Source: Adiantum capillus-veneris (Eukaryota; Streptophyta; Polypodiopsida; Polypodiales; Pteridaceae). Taken from it: 42,500 nucleotides of DNA. Position numbers and translations under genes: made by a program. The DNA is taken from the NCBI GenBank assembly GCA_014529385.2, contig CM043943.1:101065855-101108354 (forward strand), read 5' to 3'. Positions 32,794 to 42,500 of the stretch are shown in pieces (positions within the stretch are counted from its first letter, which is position 1; every line of letters begins with the position of its first letter). The notes below the pieces were generated by a model. The model did no database searches, was not told the DNA's origin, and saw only the letters and a program-made list of their open reading frames with translations.

Positions 32794-33002
32794 GTATGAC
32801 GGTTTATCACCCCCTCAGCCACCTTTGGCACCATCTACCTCTTTGCCTCCATGTGGCTCATGATGCCAAGCTACAGCTCCTAGCTCACCACCTCGTTCCA
32901 TGCCACGTGAAACATGCCCTCAGTAATAGAGTAACAAGTTTACGGTGGCCTCAAGAAAACATTATATTTAGCTGTAATAAATTGTGTATGTGTGTGTGTG
33001 TC
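32791..33002. other. anonymous DNA
   Basis: No gene recognised. A short (GT)n run lies just before the next MITE-like copy (about 32988-33001). Confidence 0.4.
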
Positions 33003-33208
33003 ATTGTTCGAGAAAAATAATTTTCAAAAATACAAAATTTTTGGGGTAGATTCAAAGAGGAGATTTTACAAAATAATTGGATTTTTTTGCAAATTTACTC
33101 ATTTTATAAAATTTTCAAGTGGGTTTTCTCCTTCTCCCCCTCCTTTCAAACGGCTAATTTGGATTTTCAACCCGCTCAAGGCTAAGCTAAGGCACACGTT
33201 TTTTGAAC

Positions 33209-33211
<3 letters not shown>
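33003..33211 (-). mobile_element. AGTGTTC-family MITE-like element, copy 3
   Basis: On the minus strand it starts AGTGTTCAAAAAACGTGTGC and ends near TTTTTCTCGAACAAT. It is similar to copy 2 over about 210 bp in inverse orientation. Both flanks are (GT)n, which suggests insertion into a GT microsatellite. Confidence 0.75.
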
Positions 33212-33303
<92 letters not shown>

Positions 33304-33318
33304 GGGGGGGGGGGGGGG
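33212..33318 (+). repeat. (GT)n(GA)n followed by G26
   Basis: GT run to about 33249, GA run to about 33292, then 26 G (33293-33318) and a G-rich tail to about 33345. Confidence 0.95.
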
Positions 33319-33345
33319 CGGGGAGGGAGGGCGGGGGGAGGAGGT

Positions 33346-33622
33346 AGTGTTAGAAAAAGAACCGGGGCCAATGTATTTTAACCGGCTAAAATTGTAAGAT
33401 CTTGGTTAGATTTTGAGCTTGCCTTTAAGAAAACCGAGAAATTTACAGAAGTTTTAGTGACAAAAGCTTCAAATTTTGACCTAAAAATCGAAAGAATTTC
33501 AAGTTTACCCTTATTTTCACTAAATTGAGAATCTATTTTTCTAGCCGTGGAAGGAGGGAGAGAGAGAGAGGATTAGCTTTATACATTTTTAATGCCTAAC
33601 ATCAACAACGACATAGAGACAC
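33346..33622. other. anonymous DNA before the LINE 3' end
   Basis: Nothing recognised. Confidence 0.4.
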
Positions 33623-33831
33623 TTTTATTTTTTTTTTAGCAAAACTCACAATTGTGAGTGAATTATATTGATCAACCCAAATAATTACAAGGTCTTGTCA
33701 TGCTCGTGTTGAGCCATAATGTCATCCAGGGACCATAATTACATCGGCTATCAGGGTAGCCAACCCAACCAACTCGGTCCCTTACCCTTGATACCTAGGG
33801 TCTATTATCATGCTCTTTTGAGATCTTTTAA

Positions 33832-35640
33832 TTACCGATAGCCAAGATTTCCCCCCGTCCTAGGCATGCCCTCTGCTGACAACAAGGCACAAGTAGTCCT
33901 AGACCAATCCTCCGAGTGTTGCTTGCGTCCGAGCGTCCATATTAGCACTTTGGTTTCTTGTATAATTTCTGCGAAGCTTGCCACCGCAAGACCTCCTTCA
34001 AACACACGTCGATTCCTTGTCTGCCATAAATTATGTAAGAAGAAGTACCAGACAATTTGAGTGTTGGTGAGGATGGCAGGACCACCTGAATTCTTCCCTC
34101 CAAGGAATAGATCAGTCTTGTACAAACCAATTTTCCATGTTCTTTGGACCCACTTGCATATTTTCCCTGCGAGGCCTTTGATAGTTGGGCAATCCATGAA
34201 GAGGTGGGCTAGATCTTCACTAGCCAACCTGAACCCCAAGCATCGATCTGACCCAATCCCTCTTTCCTGTATCTTCACCCCCGTTGGTAGAGCACCCCAA
34301 ATTACCTTCCACAAAAAGTACCTTCATGTGCTGCGGAACCTTTGGCTTCCAAATGTTCTCCATTACATGCTCCCACCTTTCCTCCTGCCATTGTTTTTTC
34401 CATATCTTGTTAAGGGGACTAGACCAATTCTTCTTATGCATCATTGTCTGGTAAATGTCTTTAGGATGGGGTTTTTCGTGAGAGACTGCTTCAGGGCCAT
34501 TTCCAGGCATTCCAGGCAAACTCGAATCACAGATAGGCATCACTATACTGTCAAGCTCTTTCCTCACTTTATGGACCAGCAAGACCTCCAAGCTATTCAA
34601 TTGGTACTGGGTAACCAGAAGGTCAATGGTTTTCCAACTCTTGTTGTCAGTGTCCCAAAAGTGCCCCAGTCGATTCAGATCCTTATTCAACTTCCTAGCT
34701 ATCTCTATCCAATAGGGAATTTGTGGCGGATCTACAACTTTGGAAAGCCAAGGGGACCAATGCAAAATGGAGTTCTTGAAGTATCTAGTTTTTTCCCCCC
34801 ACTTTAAGACTCTTGCTGCTCTATTGCATTTTCTTACTAATTCTCTTGCACTGCCACCCAATCTTAGGGTATTCCACGTCGGGGCTAACATCTTGTCATG
34901 AACCTCCGTCCCTCTCCACTTTCCACCTTTCGAGCCAAGTTTAGTTGCTTCTATCATATCTTTGATCATGACAGCCCAAACTTGATCCTGTTTAGCCAAG
35001 GAAACAACAAATTTGGTGCAACAAGCTTCTGCATGGGCCACAGGGTTGAGAATTCCGAGGCCTCCTTGATTCACGGATCGAGCAACTGATTCCCAACGGG
35101 CCCATTGCCATGGCCTGGAGGATTTTGTGTTGTTTTTCCATAAAAACCTTTTCACTTGTTTTAAGAACTCTTTCTAGTGACACTTATCCATCTTGAGAAG
35201 CGGGCTAGTGAAGCCAACATAAGGAATCATAAAGGCATCTATCACTTTTATCCGACTTGGGAATGGGAGAAGAGCATACTCCCACCTACTCATTTTTGTT
35301 TTGATTTTTTCAAGCATCCACTCAGATCTTTGCTTGTGAGTTACGTCCACCCCCAAGGGAGCTCCCAAAGTTTGAAGATATTCCCTTTAGTGACAATCTC
35401 CTTCAACCAGTCAGAAGGGTTAAATGAGTCATTTTCCGATAGGGAGACCAACCTTGACTTCTCTATATTACACTCGGACCCCGAAGCTACTGAGAACATT
35501 TGTACAATCTCCAGAGCTTTCCTGATGACCTGGGGGCACACCTTCAAGAAGAGGAGAGAATCGTCTGCAAAAAGTTTTGCTAGGAGTTGGCTATTTCTTA
35601 GCAAAGCCAGGCCTTGCAACTCCCCTCGTTCCGCACTAGC
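33832..35640 (-). pseudogene. LINE ORF2: RT palm to zf-RVT end, broken
   Basis: ORF2 normally carries endonuclease and reverse transcriptase. Only the RT second half and the C-terminus remain. QLLAKLFADDSLLFL (about 35536-35580) includes the catalytic Asp-Asp pair. It is followed by an ECNIEKSRLV block, a KMSRWEYALLPFPSRIKVID block (about 35240-35300), VKRFLWKNN and WARWESVARSVNQGGLGILN (about 35030-35105). Last comes a zf-RVT-like region (MWKVIWGALPTGVKI, CLGF...HLFMDCP, about 34150-34314) ending at the stop at 33832. Frame changes near 35,350 and 34,250 and a stop near 35,174 disable it. Confidence 0.88.
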
Positions 35641-35683
35641 TTCGAGCTTCGTGATTAAAGGATGTGATCCTATGGCAAAAAGT

Positions 35684-35707
35684 CCCCCCCCCCCCCCCCC
35701 CCCCCCC
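35684..35707 (+). repeat. C24 homopolymer at the LINE deletion junction
   Basis: 24 consecutive C separate the ORF1 tail from the middle of ORF2. The missing endonuclease and RT start should lie here. Confidence 0.95.
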
Positions 35708-36883
35708 TCTCCTTGGTCCCAGGAGAATCCGGGGGTTCTTCTTGCAGTGCTGCAAATGGATTGTGCAGTGGGACAGTGAACCCCCCTGCTTTCAATGGGG
35801 TGGAGGACGGACTAGAACCTTTCACCTCAAGTGTTCTCATGGCTTGAAGTACTTTGGATTCTCTTGCCACTGCCTTCACCCTGTTGGCTCCTTTCAGACC
35901 AGGGACTTGAACCGCTGTCATCGTTGTCACTGTCATAAATTTCGGTGTAGCAGTGGGAGTAATGCTCTTATTATTATTGCATGCACCTTCGAAGATTCTT
36001 TGTATGGGAATCGATTCCTCCACAATCTTTTCCTGAATTTTTAAATCCATCATACCTTCTTTATTCTTCCCTGCATTTGCCCCTTTGTGACTACCTCCTT
36101 CCTTCTCCAATCCTTCCATCTGGCATTTCACTGGTGGCCTGTGCTGCTAGAGCTGCAATACATTTAGACTTCAAGGGGCAATCCTTGGCGAAGTGTCCAA
36201 AGGTGTTGCATTCAAAGCATGCTCCAAAGTATGTTCCAAAGTTGAGCATAATGGTAACAAGCCCAGCTCTTACATTGATAACCATGCTCTTAGGTGGCGT
36301 TTTAGACACATCCCAGCCTATACAAACCCTGCTTGAGGTTCTGCCAAACCCTCTCTTGCTAGGTATAAATAAGGGAGTTCCCAGTTGACTAGTGAGCATC
36401 CTGAGATTATCCCACAGCCAGCTAGGCAATCTCACAAACTCAACCTAGACCGGATGAAACCCTTGTAGAGATTCAGCTGAGTCGAACACTAACTCCCAAG
36501 GCACCACATAGACCATAGTCCTATTAAATACTAGGGGCCCTTTGTCGAGGATCTTTTCCACATATGAGGCCTCTTTGAATATCACTGAACAAAACCCTTT
36601 AGCTAGGTGAAAAGTACTTTCCACTGTTCCTCCATGACCAAGAATTTGAGGGGGCTGAAGCCATTGAATCATCTCAAACCGATTCGTGATTCTTCCACTG
36701 AACCCAAATACGAGCGTTAGCTGAGCTTGCCTGTCTAGCTATTTTTTGATAAGTGCTGGTGGAATTTCTACGGTAATAGCCTCGGCAACCTCCACCTATT
36801 GTGGCAAAGACTTTCTTAAAGCAGAATAGGGCCGATCTGCCAACCCGTTTTCAACCAGCCCACTATGATAATGTTGTTGTTAG
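35708..36883 (-). pseudogene. LINE ORF1 (DUF4283-like with zinc knuckle), broken
   Basis: ORF1 encodes an RNA-binding chaperone. A DUF4283-like region reads LVFGFSGRITNRFEMIQWLQ, FCSVIFKEASYVEKILDKGP and VVPWELVFD (about 36500-36730), then IPSKRGFGRTSSRVCIGWDV. The zinc knuckle CFECNTFGHFAKDCP (about 36180-36224) has intact CX2CX4HX4C spacing. A charged tail follows in a shifted frame to 35708. Stops occur near 36,445, 36,745 and 36,800. The 5' part continues at 42309-42500. Confidence 0.85.
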
Positions 36884-37083
36884 TGAAGAGCACGTGCAAG
36901 AGCGTGTGTGTGTGCAGCAATGGAGAAGAGAGGAGACACAGGTTTGGGTGGACTCCAAACACAATAGTGTTAGGGTTATGAGTCCTCATTCTTTTATGTA
37001 GAATGAATGGTCAATGTTAGTTCCCGGTAGTCTCCGGCCGCCCAACACTTAGGCGCGACACATTGGGCTTTACCACCCCAATA
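36884..37083 (-). repeat. copia 3' LTR (200 bp)
   Basis: On the minus strand it starts TATTGGGGTGG (the 5' copy has TGTTGGGGTGG, so the terminal G has mutated) and ends CTCTTCA. Confidence 0.92.
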
Positions 37084-37094
37084 ACCTCCCACTT
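37084..37094 (-). promoter_or_regulatory. copia polypurine tract
   Basis: AAGTGGGAGGT directly precedes the 3' LTR on the minus strand. Confidence 0.8.
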
Positions 37095-37170
37095 AAAGGA
37101 CAATGTGCCTTTAAGCTGGGGTGACAATGTATATATATATACAATATAGGTAGACAATGACCGTGATCAT

Positions 37171-38964
37171 CTACCTAATGTCCATGAGTGCCCGACAATG
37201 TGCAAACTGCTCTAAAGGTAAGCCCTTTGTTAGAAGATCAACAGGGTTTTTAGTGGTGTGAATCTTGGCAAGCTGCAATTGCTTGTCCTCAAGCACCTCA
37301 CGAATGAAGTGATACTTCACATCCACATGCTTTATCTTTGTAAGAAACATTGGATTCTTTGCCAATTGTATAGCACTTTAGCTATCGCAATGTAACACAG
37401 GCATCTCAACATTGATTCCCAAGTCTCCCACCAGCTGACCAAGCCATATAACTTCCTTGCAAGCTTCTGAAGTTGCGACATATTTAGCCTCTGTAGTAGA
37501 CAAGGTAACACAATCTTGCAAACAAGATCGCCATGAAACTGCACCTCCAGTGAATTCAAAAATATAGCTTGAAGTGGACCTTCTCTTGTCCAAGTCTCCT
37601 GCATAATCTGCATCCGTGTAACCAGTTACGCATGCTCCTTTCTTCCAAAGAAAATGCACATGTTTTTTGTACCATTCAAATATCGCATAACCCCTTTCAC
37701 TGCCTCCCAATGTTTCTTGCCTGGATTTGACATATATCTGCTAACAACTCCCACTGCAAAAGCAATATCAGGACGTGTAGCAATCATAACATACATCAAA
37801 CTCCCAACTGCAGATGAATAAGGCACTTGTGCCATTTTAGCCTTTTCCTCTTTAGACTTAGGGCAATCATTTTTAGAAAGTTTCACATATGGAGGCAATG
37901 GAGTACTCAATGCCTTCCCCTTCTCCATATTGAAATGCTTGAGCACTTTAGCAATGTACTCAGATTGAGACAAATAGACCAATTTCTTGCATCTGCTCGC
38001 TTAATGCGCATGCCAAGGATATGGCTTGCTTCACCCATGTCTTTCATTTCAAAGTTTGCATGTAACTCTGACTTCAAGGCTGAAATCTCATCCCTGCATT
38101 TCCCGACAATTAACATATCATCCACATAAAGGGCCAAAATCAGCAAACTACCATCGTTAGCTCACTTAGTGTAGAGGCAATGGTCCATATTTCTACGTTT
38201 GTAGCCTTGAGAGAGCATGAATGAGTAGAATTTATGATATCACTCCCTTAATGACTGCTTTAGACCATAAAGAGTCTTTTCTAATTGACACACCAAGTCT
38301 TCATTGCCCTTCTCAACAAAACGTTCTGGCTGCTGCATATAAACTTCTTCTTGAAGATCACCATGCAAGAACGCCATCTTGACATTCATCTGGTCAAGTT
38401 TCATGTCATCTTTAGCAACCAACGCAAGTACACACTGCAGAGTAGTCATCTTGACAACCGAAGAAAATATCTCATCAAAGTCAATACCCGCTACTGCTTA
38501 AATCCTTTAGCAACAAGTTGTGCCTTGTACTTGGGTTTATTATCATGAGATGTAATTTTTTGCTTATACACCCATTTGTATGGTAATGCCTTTTTACCTT
38601 TAGGCAACCGAACCAACTTCCAAGTTTGATTCTTATGCAACGAGTCCATTTCTGATTGCATAGCTTTCTCCCACTTTTCCTTGTCATCCATTGACATGTC
38701 TTCCTTATAGTAGCAGGAAGGCTCTCCGCAATCTGTCAACATAATGTAGTCCAATGAGGGAGTAAATCTATCAGGAGGCCTTGAAACTCTTGTAGACCTT
38801 TTAATAACTACTTGAGCCGGTTGTCCCTCAACAACATCTTGTACTACAGGAGGATTCTGTACTTGTTTTTTGACCTTAGGCACTTCAGCCCTATCGTGGA
38901 CAATTCCATCTTCTTGGAAGATAACTCTCCTGACCTCCACTATATGCACAGGCTTCTTATGCAT
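37171..38964 (-). pseudogene. copia reverse transcriptase and RNase H, broken
   Basis: Motifs in order on the minus strand: KWEKAMQSEMDSLHKNQTWK (about 38620-38680), KWVYKQKI, VAKGFKQ, then after a frameshift MKLDQMNVKMAFLHGDLQEE (about 38340-38400), LYGLKQS, and LYVDDMLIVG (about 38100-38130) with the catalytic YVDD intact. Next come SAVGSLMYVMIATRPDIAFA (about 37750-37820), the RNase H blocks TGYTDADYAGD and LSTTEAKYVA, and the C-terminal HVDVKYHFIREVLEDK. The final stop is at 37171. At least three frame breaks or stops interrupt it (near 38,490, 38,240, 37,980 and 37,378). Confidence 0.92.
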
Positions 38965-38999
38965 CTTTTATTCATTGAAGTATACGTCATTACTGCGAA

Positions 39000-40000
39000 C
39001 TATCTTTTTAGCTTTAGGATTCCATAACCAAAATCCCATCTCGCTGGGATTGCCATAGCCAAGAAATATGCATTTCTTTGACTTAGGAGCCAACTTGCTT
39101 CGAAACTCCTTTGGAACATGGCAATACGCTTCACAACAAAGACTCTAAGATGCTTGTAAAAAGGTGGCTTCCCAGACCAAAGCTCTTCAGGTACCTTCTC
39201 ATCTAAAGCCTTGTTAGGAGATCTATTAATAAGATGGACAGCAGTTGCTAACGCTTCCGCCCAAAACCCATTAGACAACTCTGCATTAGACAACATGCTA
39301 CATAACTTCTCTTGTATGGTACGGTTCATCCTTTCAACAACACCATTTTGTGGAGGGTTATATGGAGCAATCAACTCTCTTTTGATGCCTTTGGAATCAC
39401 AAAAATTTTGAAAGGCTTTAGTGACATACTCACCACCATTGTCTGATCTCAAACACTTTACTTTCTTGCCAGACCGATTCTTTACTAATGCCACAAAATT
39501 CTAAAATTTTGAAAGAACTTCATCCTTCTTCCTGAGAGGATATACCCACACTTTCCTTGAGAAGTCATCAATGAATGTAACAAAGTACAATGAACCTCCC
39601 ATGGATACATTAGGCATAGGTCCGCATACATTACTATGCACTAACTGTAATGGCTCACTTTTTTTAGTGCTTCCCCCTTTGTGTGATGACTGTGTTTGTT
39701 TACCATAAAGACAATGCTCACAAACAGAAAAGTCTGAGAAATTGAAGCCAGACACATAACCAAAACGAGATAAGATTTTCATTCCCTTTTGAGACATATG
39801 TCCTAACCGGCGATGCCACAAAGGAAAAACTTGGATGCTCGGTTACACAAATTACATGGTTTTTAACATTGGATACATGTAGCATGTACAAAGTCCTAGA
39901 CTTTGAACCATGTGCTACCACTAAAGAACCTTTGGTGATCTTCCACAACTATCACCAAATGTGCAGTAATATCCTGCATCATCCAATTGTCCTGTACTAA
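39000..40000 (-). pseudogene. copia integrase, first catalytic Asp lost
   Basis: The GAG-pre-integrase zinc domain reads WHRRLGHMSQKGMKILSR with CEHCLYGKQTQ (39,690-39,820). The core then has LVHSNVCGPMPNV (about 39615-39655), where the family's first catalytic Asp (HSD) is Asn. CLRSDNGGEY supplies the second Asp and NGVVERMNRTIQEK the Glu. FWAEALATAVHLINRSPNKA and the FYKHLRVFV region follow. A stop at 39501-39503 splits an otherwise continuous frame. Upstream, frames shift near 39,830. Confidence 0.9.
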
Positions 40001-40302
40001 TCAAGCTTTTGGTAAGCTTCGGCACATGTCTCACATTCTTGAGCATGAATGAAGAACCATTCTGAAATTTCAGCTACACATCGCCGACACCAACTATGTT
40101 GTAAATCAAAATATTGCCAAGACGTACACGACCTTTACGGGTTGCATCATATGTACTGAACCACTCTCTGTGAGGAGTCACATGAAACGATGCACTTTGA
40201 ATCCATGCCAAATGTGAGATAAATATCTCCATCAGAATCTTCAACAAAACCATTGTTGATCTCTTCAATCTTTATACTGCTTTCCTTAGTCTTGCCTTCT
40301 TT
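40001..40302 (-). pseudogene. copia protease, catalytic Asp deleted
   Basis: The conserved start of the protease reads WIQSASFHVTPH (about 40170-40210). The family motif has Leu-Asp-Ser-Gly-Ala between the Trp-Ile and Ser-Phe-His. Here the Asp and Gly are absent, so it could not cut Gag-Pol. The later blocks MLKNVRHVPKLTKSLISTGQ and LDDAGY are in another frame. Confidence 0.85.
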
Positions 40303-41053
40303 CTACTTCTTGTCTTTACCTTTCTCTTGTTTCCACTTTCGACGGTCTTTCTTCATATGACCCTTTTTGTGACAATGATAGCACTCAATGTCTTTTCGGC
40401 CATGTGATTTGCTACGAGATTTTCCTCTCTGATTCTGATTGCCCTTTTCTTGTGATCGACCACGAACAACGAGAGCATTGCTAGTACCACAAGAAGTATC
40501 AAGATTCTTCCTGCTAACCTCTTCAGTAAGCAAACTGCCCTCAACATCAGCACATGTTAAACGATCAGGAGGTGCTAAGTTACTTATGGCTGTGCGAGAA
40601 GTATCCCAACTTTCTGACAATGTAACTAGCAAGAACATTGCTTTGGAAAGCTGACTGAAAATTGTGTTTAACTGATTTAGATGGTTGCACCATGGGTGTG
40701 GCCTCATCCATCTTCAAATCAACTAACTTTTTCAGCTAATAAACCTGTGATGCTGCACTTTGCTTCTCATACAGGTGACATAACATCTTCCACAACTCAT
40801 AACTAGTCTTTTCCATGTTCACATTGAAGTACACATTCTTTGACAAAGTCAACATGATGGTGGACCTGGCAAGCTTATCCAACGCCTGCCAATCATACTC
40901 ATCCATATCCTCAAGCTTTATCCCTTTCATCTTTATAGGCCGGATCTACTTCTTCTGTACTAAGACATTGTAAATTTGTGCCTTCCAAAATGGGAAGTTA
41001 GTGCCATCTAACTTCTCAATGTTGAACAAAGAGTTCTCCGATGATGAAGCCAT
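40303..41053 (-). pseudogene. gag: copia gag, broken
   Basis: The ATG at 41053 opens MASSSENSLFNIEKLDGTNF, then FWKAQIYNVLVQKK, a typical copia gag start. A TAG follows at 40948-40946. The frame continues with DYDWQALDKLARSTIMLTLS-type sequence and SYELWKMLCHLYEKQSA to a TAA at 40736. After a frameshift the rest (40303-40707) includes TEEVSRKN and the zinc knuckle CYHCHKKGHMKKDR, whose last Cys is Arg. The ORF ends at 40303. Confidence 0.88.
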
Positions 41054-42099
41054 CACTCGACAAGGAACAAAAGTGATAGATTCGTTCCACTAAAGAAGAT
41101 GATAGAAAACCTGAAAAATTTCTGCAGAGTCTCCCTTGCAAAACCGACTTCTAAACCCAAAACAAATGTGTACAATGACTAAAATGCTGATCAAAGTGAC
41201 TAAATCGACAAGATAAAATCTCAAAGAACTCTTATTGTCAATGTCTCCAACTCTAGAAGAGTGTCTCTGAGCAACTAAACACTGTCAAAGACATACGCAT
41301 AAAGATGACAACAATGCCAACAATGGCGGGTCAGTAGATGCACACAAATACTGCACTAACCGCATAAACATACATCCTATGTCGATGCAAAAACTATGGG
41401 GATGTTGGGGGCTCGCTCCAAAACTTGTATCACTGAAAGGATCTCCACATTTAAGAATCTTCCAGCTCAATAAAGCCTTACCCCACGACCCCCAACAATA
41501 GGCTTTGCATATTTCCATCACAATACGTAAACCGCATAAGATCTTACATTAACCACAGAAACCCTTTTCTGTAACCTCTACGGCAGTTTGTATGATATAA
41601 TAGACCCTCAAGACGTTACATCAAATATGCATGTGACAGACATTGCAGAAAGAGTCTGCAATGAAAACTTGTACGCAGAAGAACCGACGAGGGTAGACCA
41701 CCCTGCTGTTTGAACTGAATATCTCTCAAACTGTGCAAAATTTGCAGAGACTTCCTTCTGCAAAGTCGTAGACCATGCAAAAATGATTGGGGATAGCGGG
41801 AATGGACTTGAAATAAGCTGGTTTTACAAATCAAAACAGATCTGTAAAAATAAAAATTTGCAGCTTCTACTTCACGACCTACAGGCAGTCTGAGTGACGT
41901 ATCTCAAAATTGGTGAAGATTTTGAGAAACCTTTCTTCTGCAAAGTTGCAGAGGAAAAAAAAACGATCAATAGAAATGGGAATTGGCTTGAATGAAGGCG
42001 TTTTGGTCAGCTAAAATAGATCTGCAAAAATGTTCTGCAAGTTTTGCCGCTTCTCCGTCTGTCTCCCCGCTGAGCTTCAATGGTGCTCCCAATCCCTGA
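41054..42099 (-). other. copia 5' leader
   Basis: About 1 kb between primer site and gag start. It contains degenerate repeats of CTTCTGCAAAGT-C-TAGA-type sequence on the + strand (near 41,755, 41,938 and 41,125), which suggests an internal duplication with a period of about 180 bp. No coding domain. Confidence 0.6.
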
Positions 42100-42111
42100 G
42101 CTCTGATACCA
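42100..42111 (-). promoter_or_regulatory. copia primer binding site, tRNA-iMet
   Basis: TGGTATCAGAGC on the minus strand, two bases after the 5' LTR end. It is an exact match to the usual initiator tRNA-Met site of plant LTR elements. Confidence 0.92.
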
Positions 42112-42113
42112 GT

Positions 42114-42308
42114 TGAAGAGCGCGTGCGAGAGCGTGTGTGTGTGCAACAATGGAGGAGAGAGGAGACACATGTTTGGGTGGACTCCAAACACAATAGTGT
42201 TAGGGTTATGAGTCCTTATTCTTTTATGTAGAATGAATGGTAAGTGTTAGTTCCCAGTAGTCTCCGGCCGCCCAACACTTAGGCACATTGGTCCTTACCA
42301 CCCCAACA
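42114..42308 (-). repeat. copia 5' LTR (195 bp)
   Basis: On the minus strand it runs from TGTTGGGGTGGTAAGGACC to CGCTCTTCA. It shares with the 3' LTR the internal blocks GGACTCCAAACACAATAGTG and TCTCCGGCCGCCCAACACTT (given on the + strand). Confidence 0.93.
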
Positions 42309-42500
42309 GTTAGGGCCGGACTCAATCCTTTTGTTGACTTCCATGAGCTCTTGCTGAAGTCTAGCTCTTATATTGTGCAGTTTTTTGATATCTCCTTCAC
42401 TCGACATCCCTTCTGATGTGCCTTTTCCATGCACTTGATGCCTTATTAACGTTTGTACAGATGGGACCCTGAGGGACCCCGTCTTTGAGGGTTTTTACCT
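42309..42500 (-). pseudogene. LINE ORF1, N-terminal part, continues off the window
   Basis: An open frame of about 62 codons on the minus strand, up to the copia target site, includes HGKGTSEGMSSEGDIKKLHN and ARLQQELMEVNKRIESGPN, a charged, coiled-coil-like stretch. It faces the LINE ORF1 remnant left of 36883 in the same orientation, which supports one LINE split by the copia insertion. The start lies beyond the window. Confidence 0.7.

Larger units (their letters stand above)
33623..36883 (-). mobile_element. L1-type LINE, 3' part, internally deleted
   Basis: A non-LTR retrotransposon on the minus strand. It ends in an A-tail (A10 then TAAAA, 33623-33637) after a 3' UTR of about 190 bp. 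ORF2 remnants lie at 33832-35683 and ORF1 remnants at 35708-36883. The element resumes at 42309 beyond a nested copia element and runs off the window, so its 5' end and target duplication are not visible. The endonuclease and the N-terminal half of RT are missing between the two ORF remnants, exactly where a C24 tract sits. Confidence 0.9.
36879..42313 (-). mobile_element. full-length Ty1/copia element with GTTAG target duplication
   Basis: The element 36884-42308 (5,425 bp, minus strand) lies between perfect 5-bp GTTAG repeats at 36879-36883 and 42309-42313. Order on the minus strand: 5' LTR (42308-42114), primer site, gag, protease, integrase, RT, RNase H, polypurine tract, 3' LTR (37083-36884). 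Integrase before RT is the copia order. LTRs differ by about 12 substitutions and one 5-bp gap in about 195 bp (by eye), so it is younger than the gypsy element but not recent. Multiple stops, frameshifts and lost catalytic residues show it is inactive. Confidence 0.95.

Noticed and set aside
34061-34807. 248-codon open frame on the + strand
   Set aside because: It lies antisense to the LINE ORF2 remnant, whose minus-strand frames match known RT and zf-RVT sequence. The + frame has no domain.

Overview
The window looks like nuclear DNA from a land plant with a large, repeat-filled genome. It holds one intron-containing plant alpha-amylase gene, Ty3/gypsy, Ty1/copia and L1-type elements, several MITE-like elements, and many long (CT)n, (CA)n and poly-G tracts. 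The short amylase introns (77, 107 and 393 bp) and the microsatellite load could fit a fern, lycophyte or gymnosperm, but the sequence does not settle the lineage. No bacterial, organellar, rRNA or CRISPR features were seen.

Layout. 1-7,000: AT-rich DNA without recognisable genes, with a compound (TA/TG/CA) microsatellite, a 386-bp tandem duplication carrying poly-G, and a three-copy interspersed repeat. 7,031-12,339: a complete but dead Ty3/gypsy chromovirus-like element (+ strand) with unusually short LTRs (about 122 bp). It sits in one copy of a 629-bp tandem duplication, and the other copy (12,864-13,468) preserves the empty target site. 12,640-17,160: very AT-rich, degenerate tandem repeat DNA, clearest as 152-bp units at 16,039-16,770, linked to two diverged LTR-like blocks. 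17,785-18,685: a minus-strand chromovirus pol end, cut by a second element's 661-bp LTR (18,686-19,346). 19,350-25,900: mostly anonymous DNA with a 14-bp GATC-rich repeat, a G37 tract, a roughly 600-bp foldback element and several short tandem duplications.

26,033-28,196 (minus): the one intact gene, a four-exon alpha-amylase of 528 residues. It has all three catalytic acids and an N-terminus resembling a plastid transit peptide rather than a secretory signal. A candidate promoter lies just upstream (TATA-like box plus two G-boxes), and a polyadenylation signal lies downstream.

28,560-33,320: microsatellite-rich DNA with a phased 18-bp minisatellite split by a tRNA-like block, three copies of an AGTGTTC-ended MITE-like family, and one PIF/Harbinger (Tourist)-like MITE flanked by TAA. 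33,623 to the window end: a minus-strand L1-type LINE with ORF1 zinc knuckle, RT FADD motif, zf-RVT-like end and A-tail. It has a large internal deletion at a C24 tract, and a 5,425-bp Ty1/copia element (36,884-42,308; perfect GTTAG target duplication) has inserted into its ORF1. The repeats are thus nested in at least three places, and the relative ages of the insertions can be read from them. Apart from the amylase, every coding region recognised is a broken retroelement.
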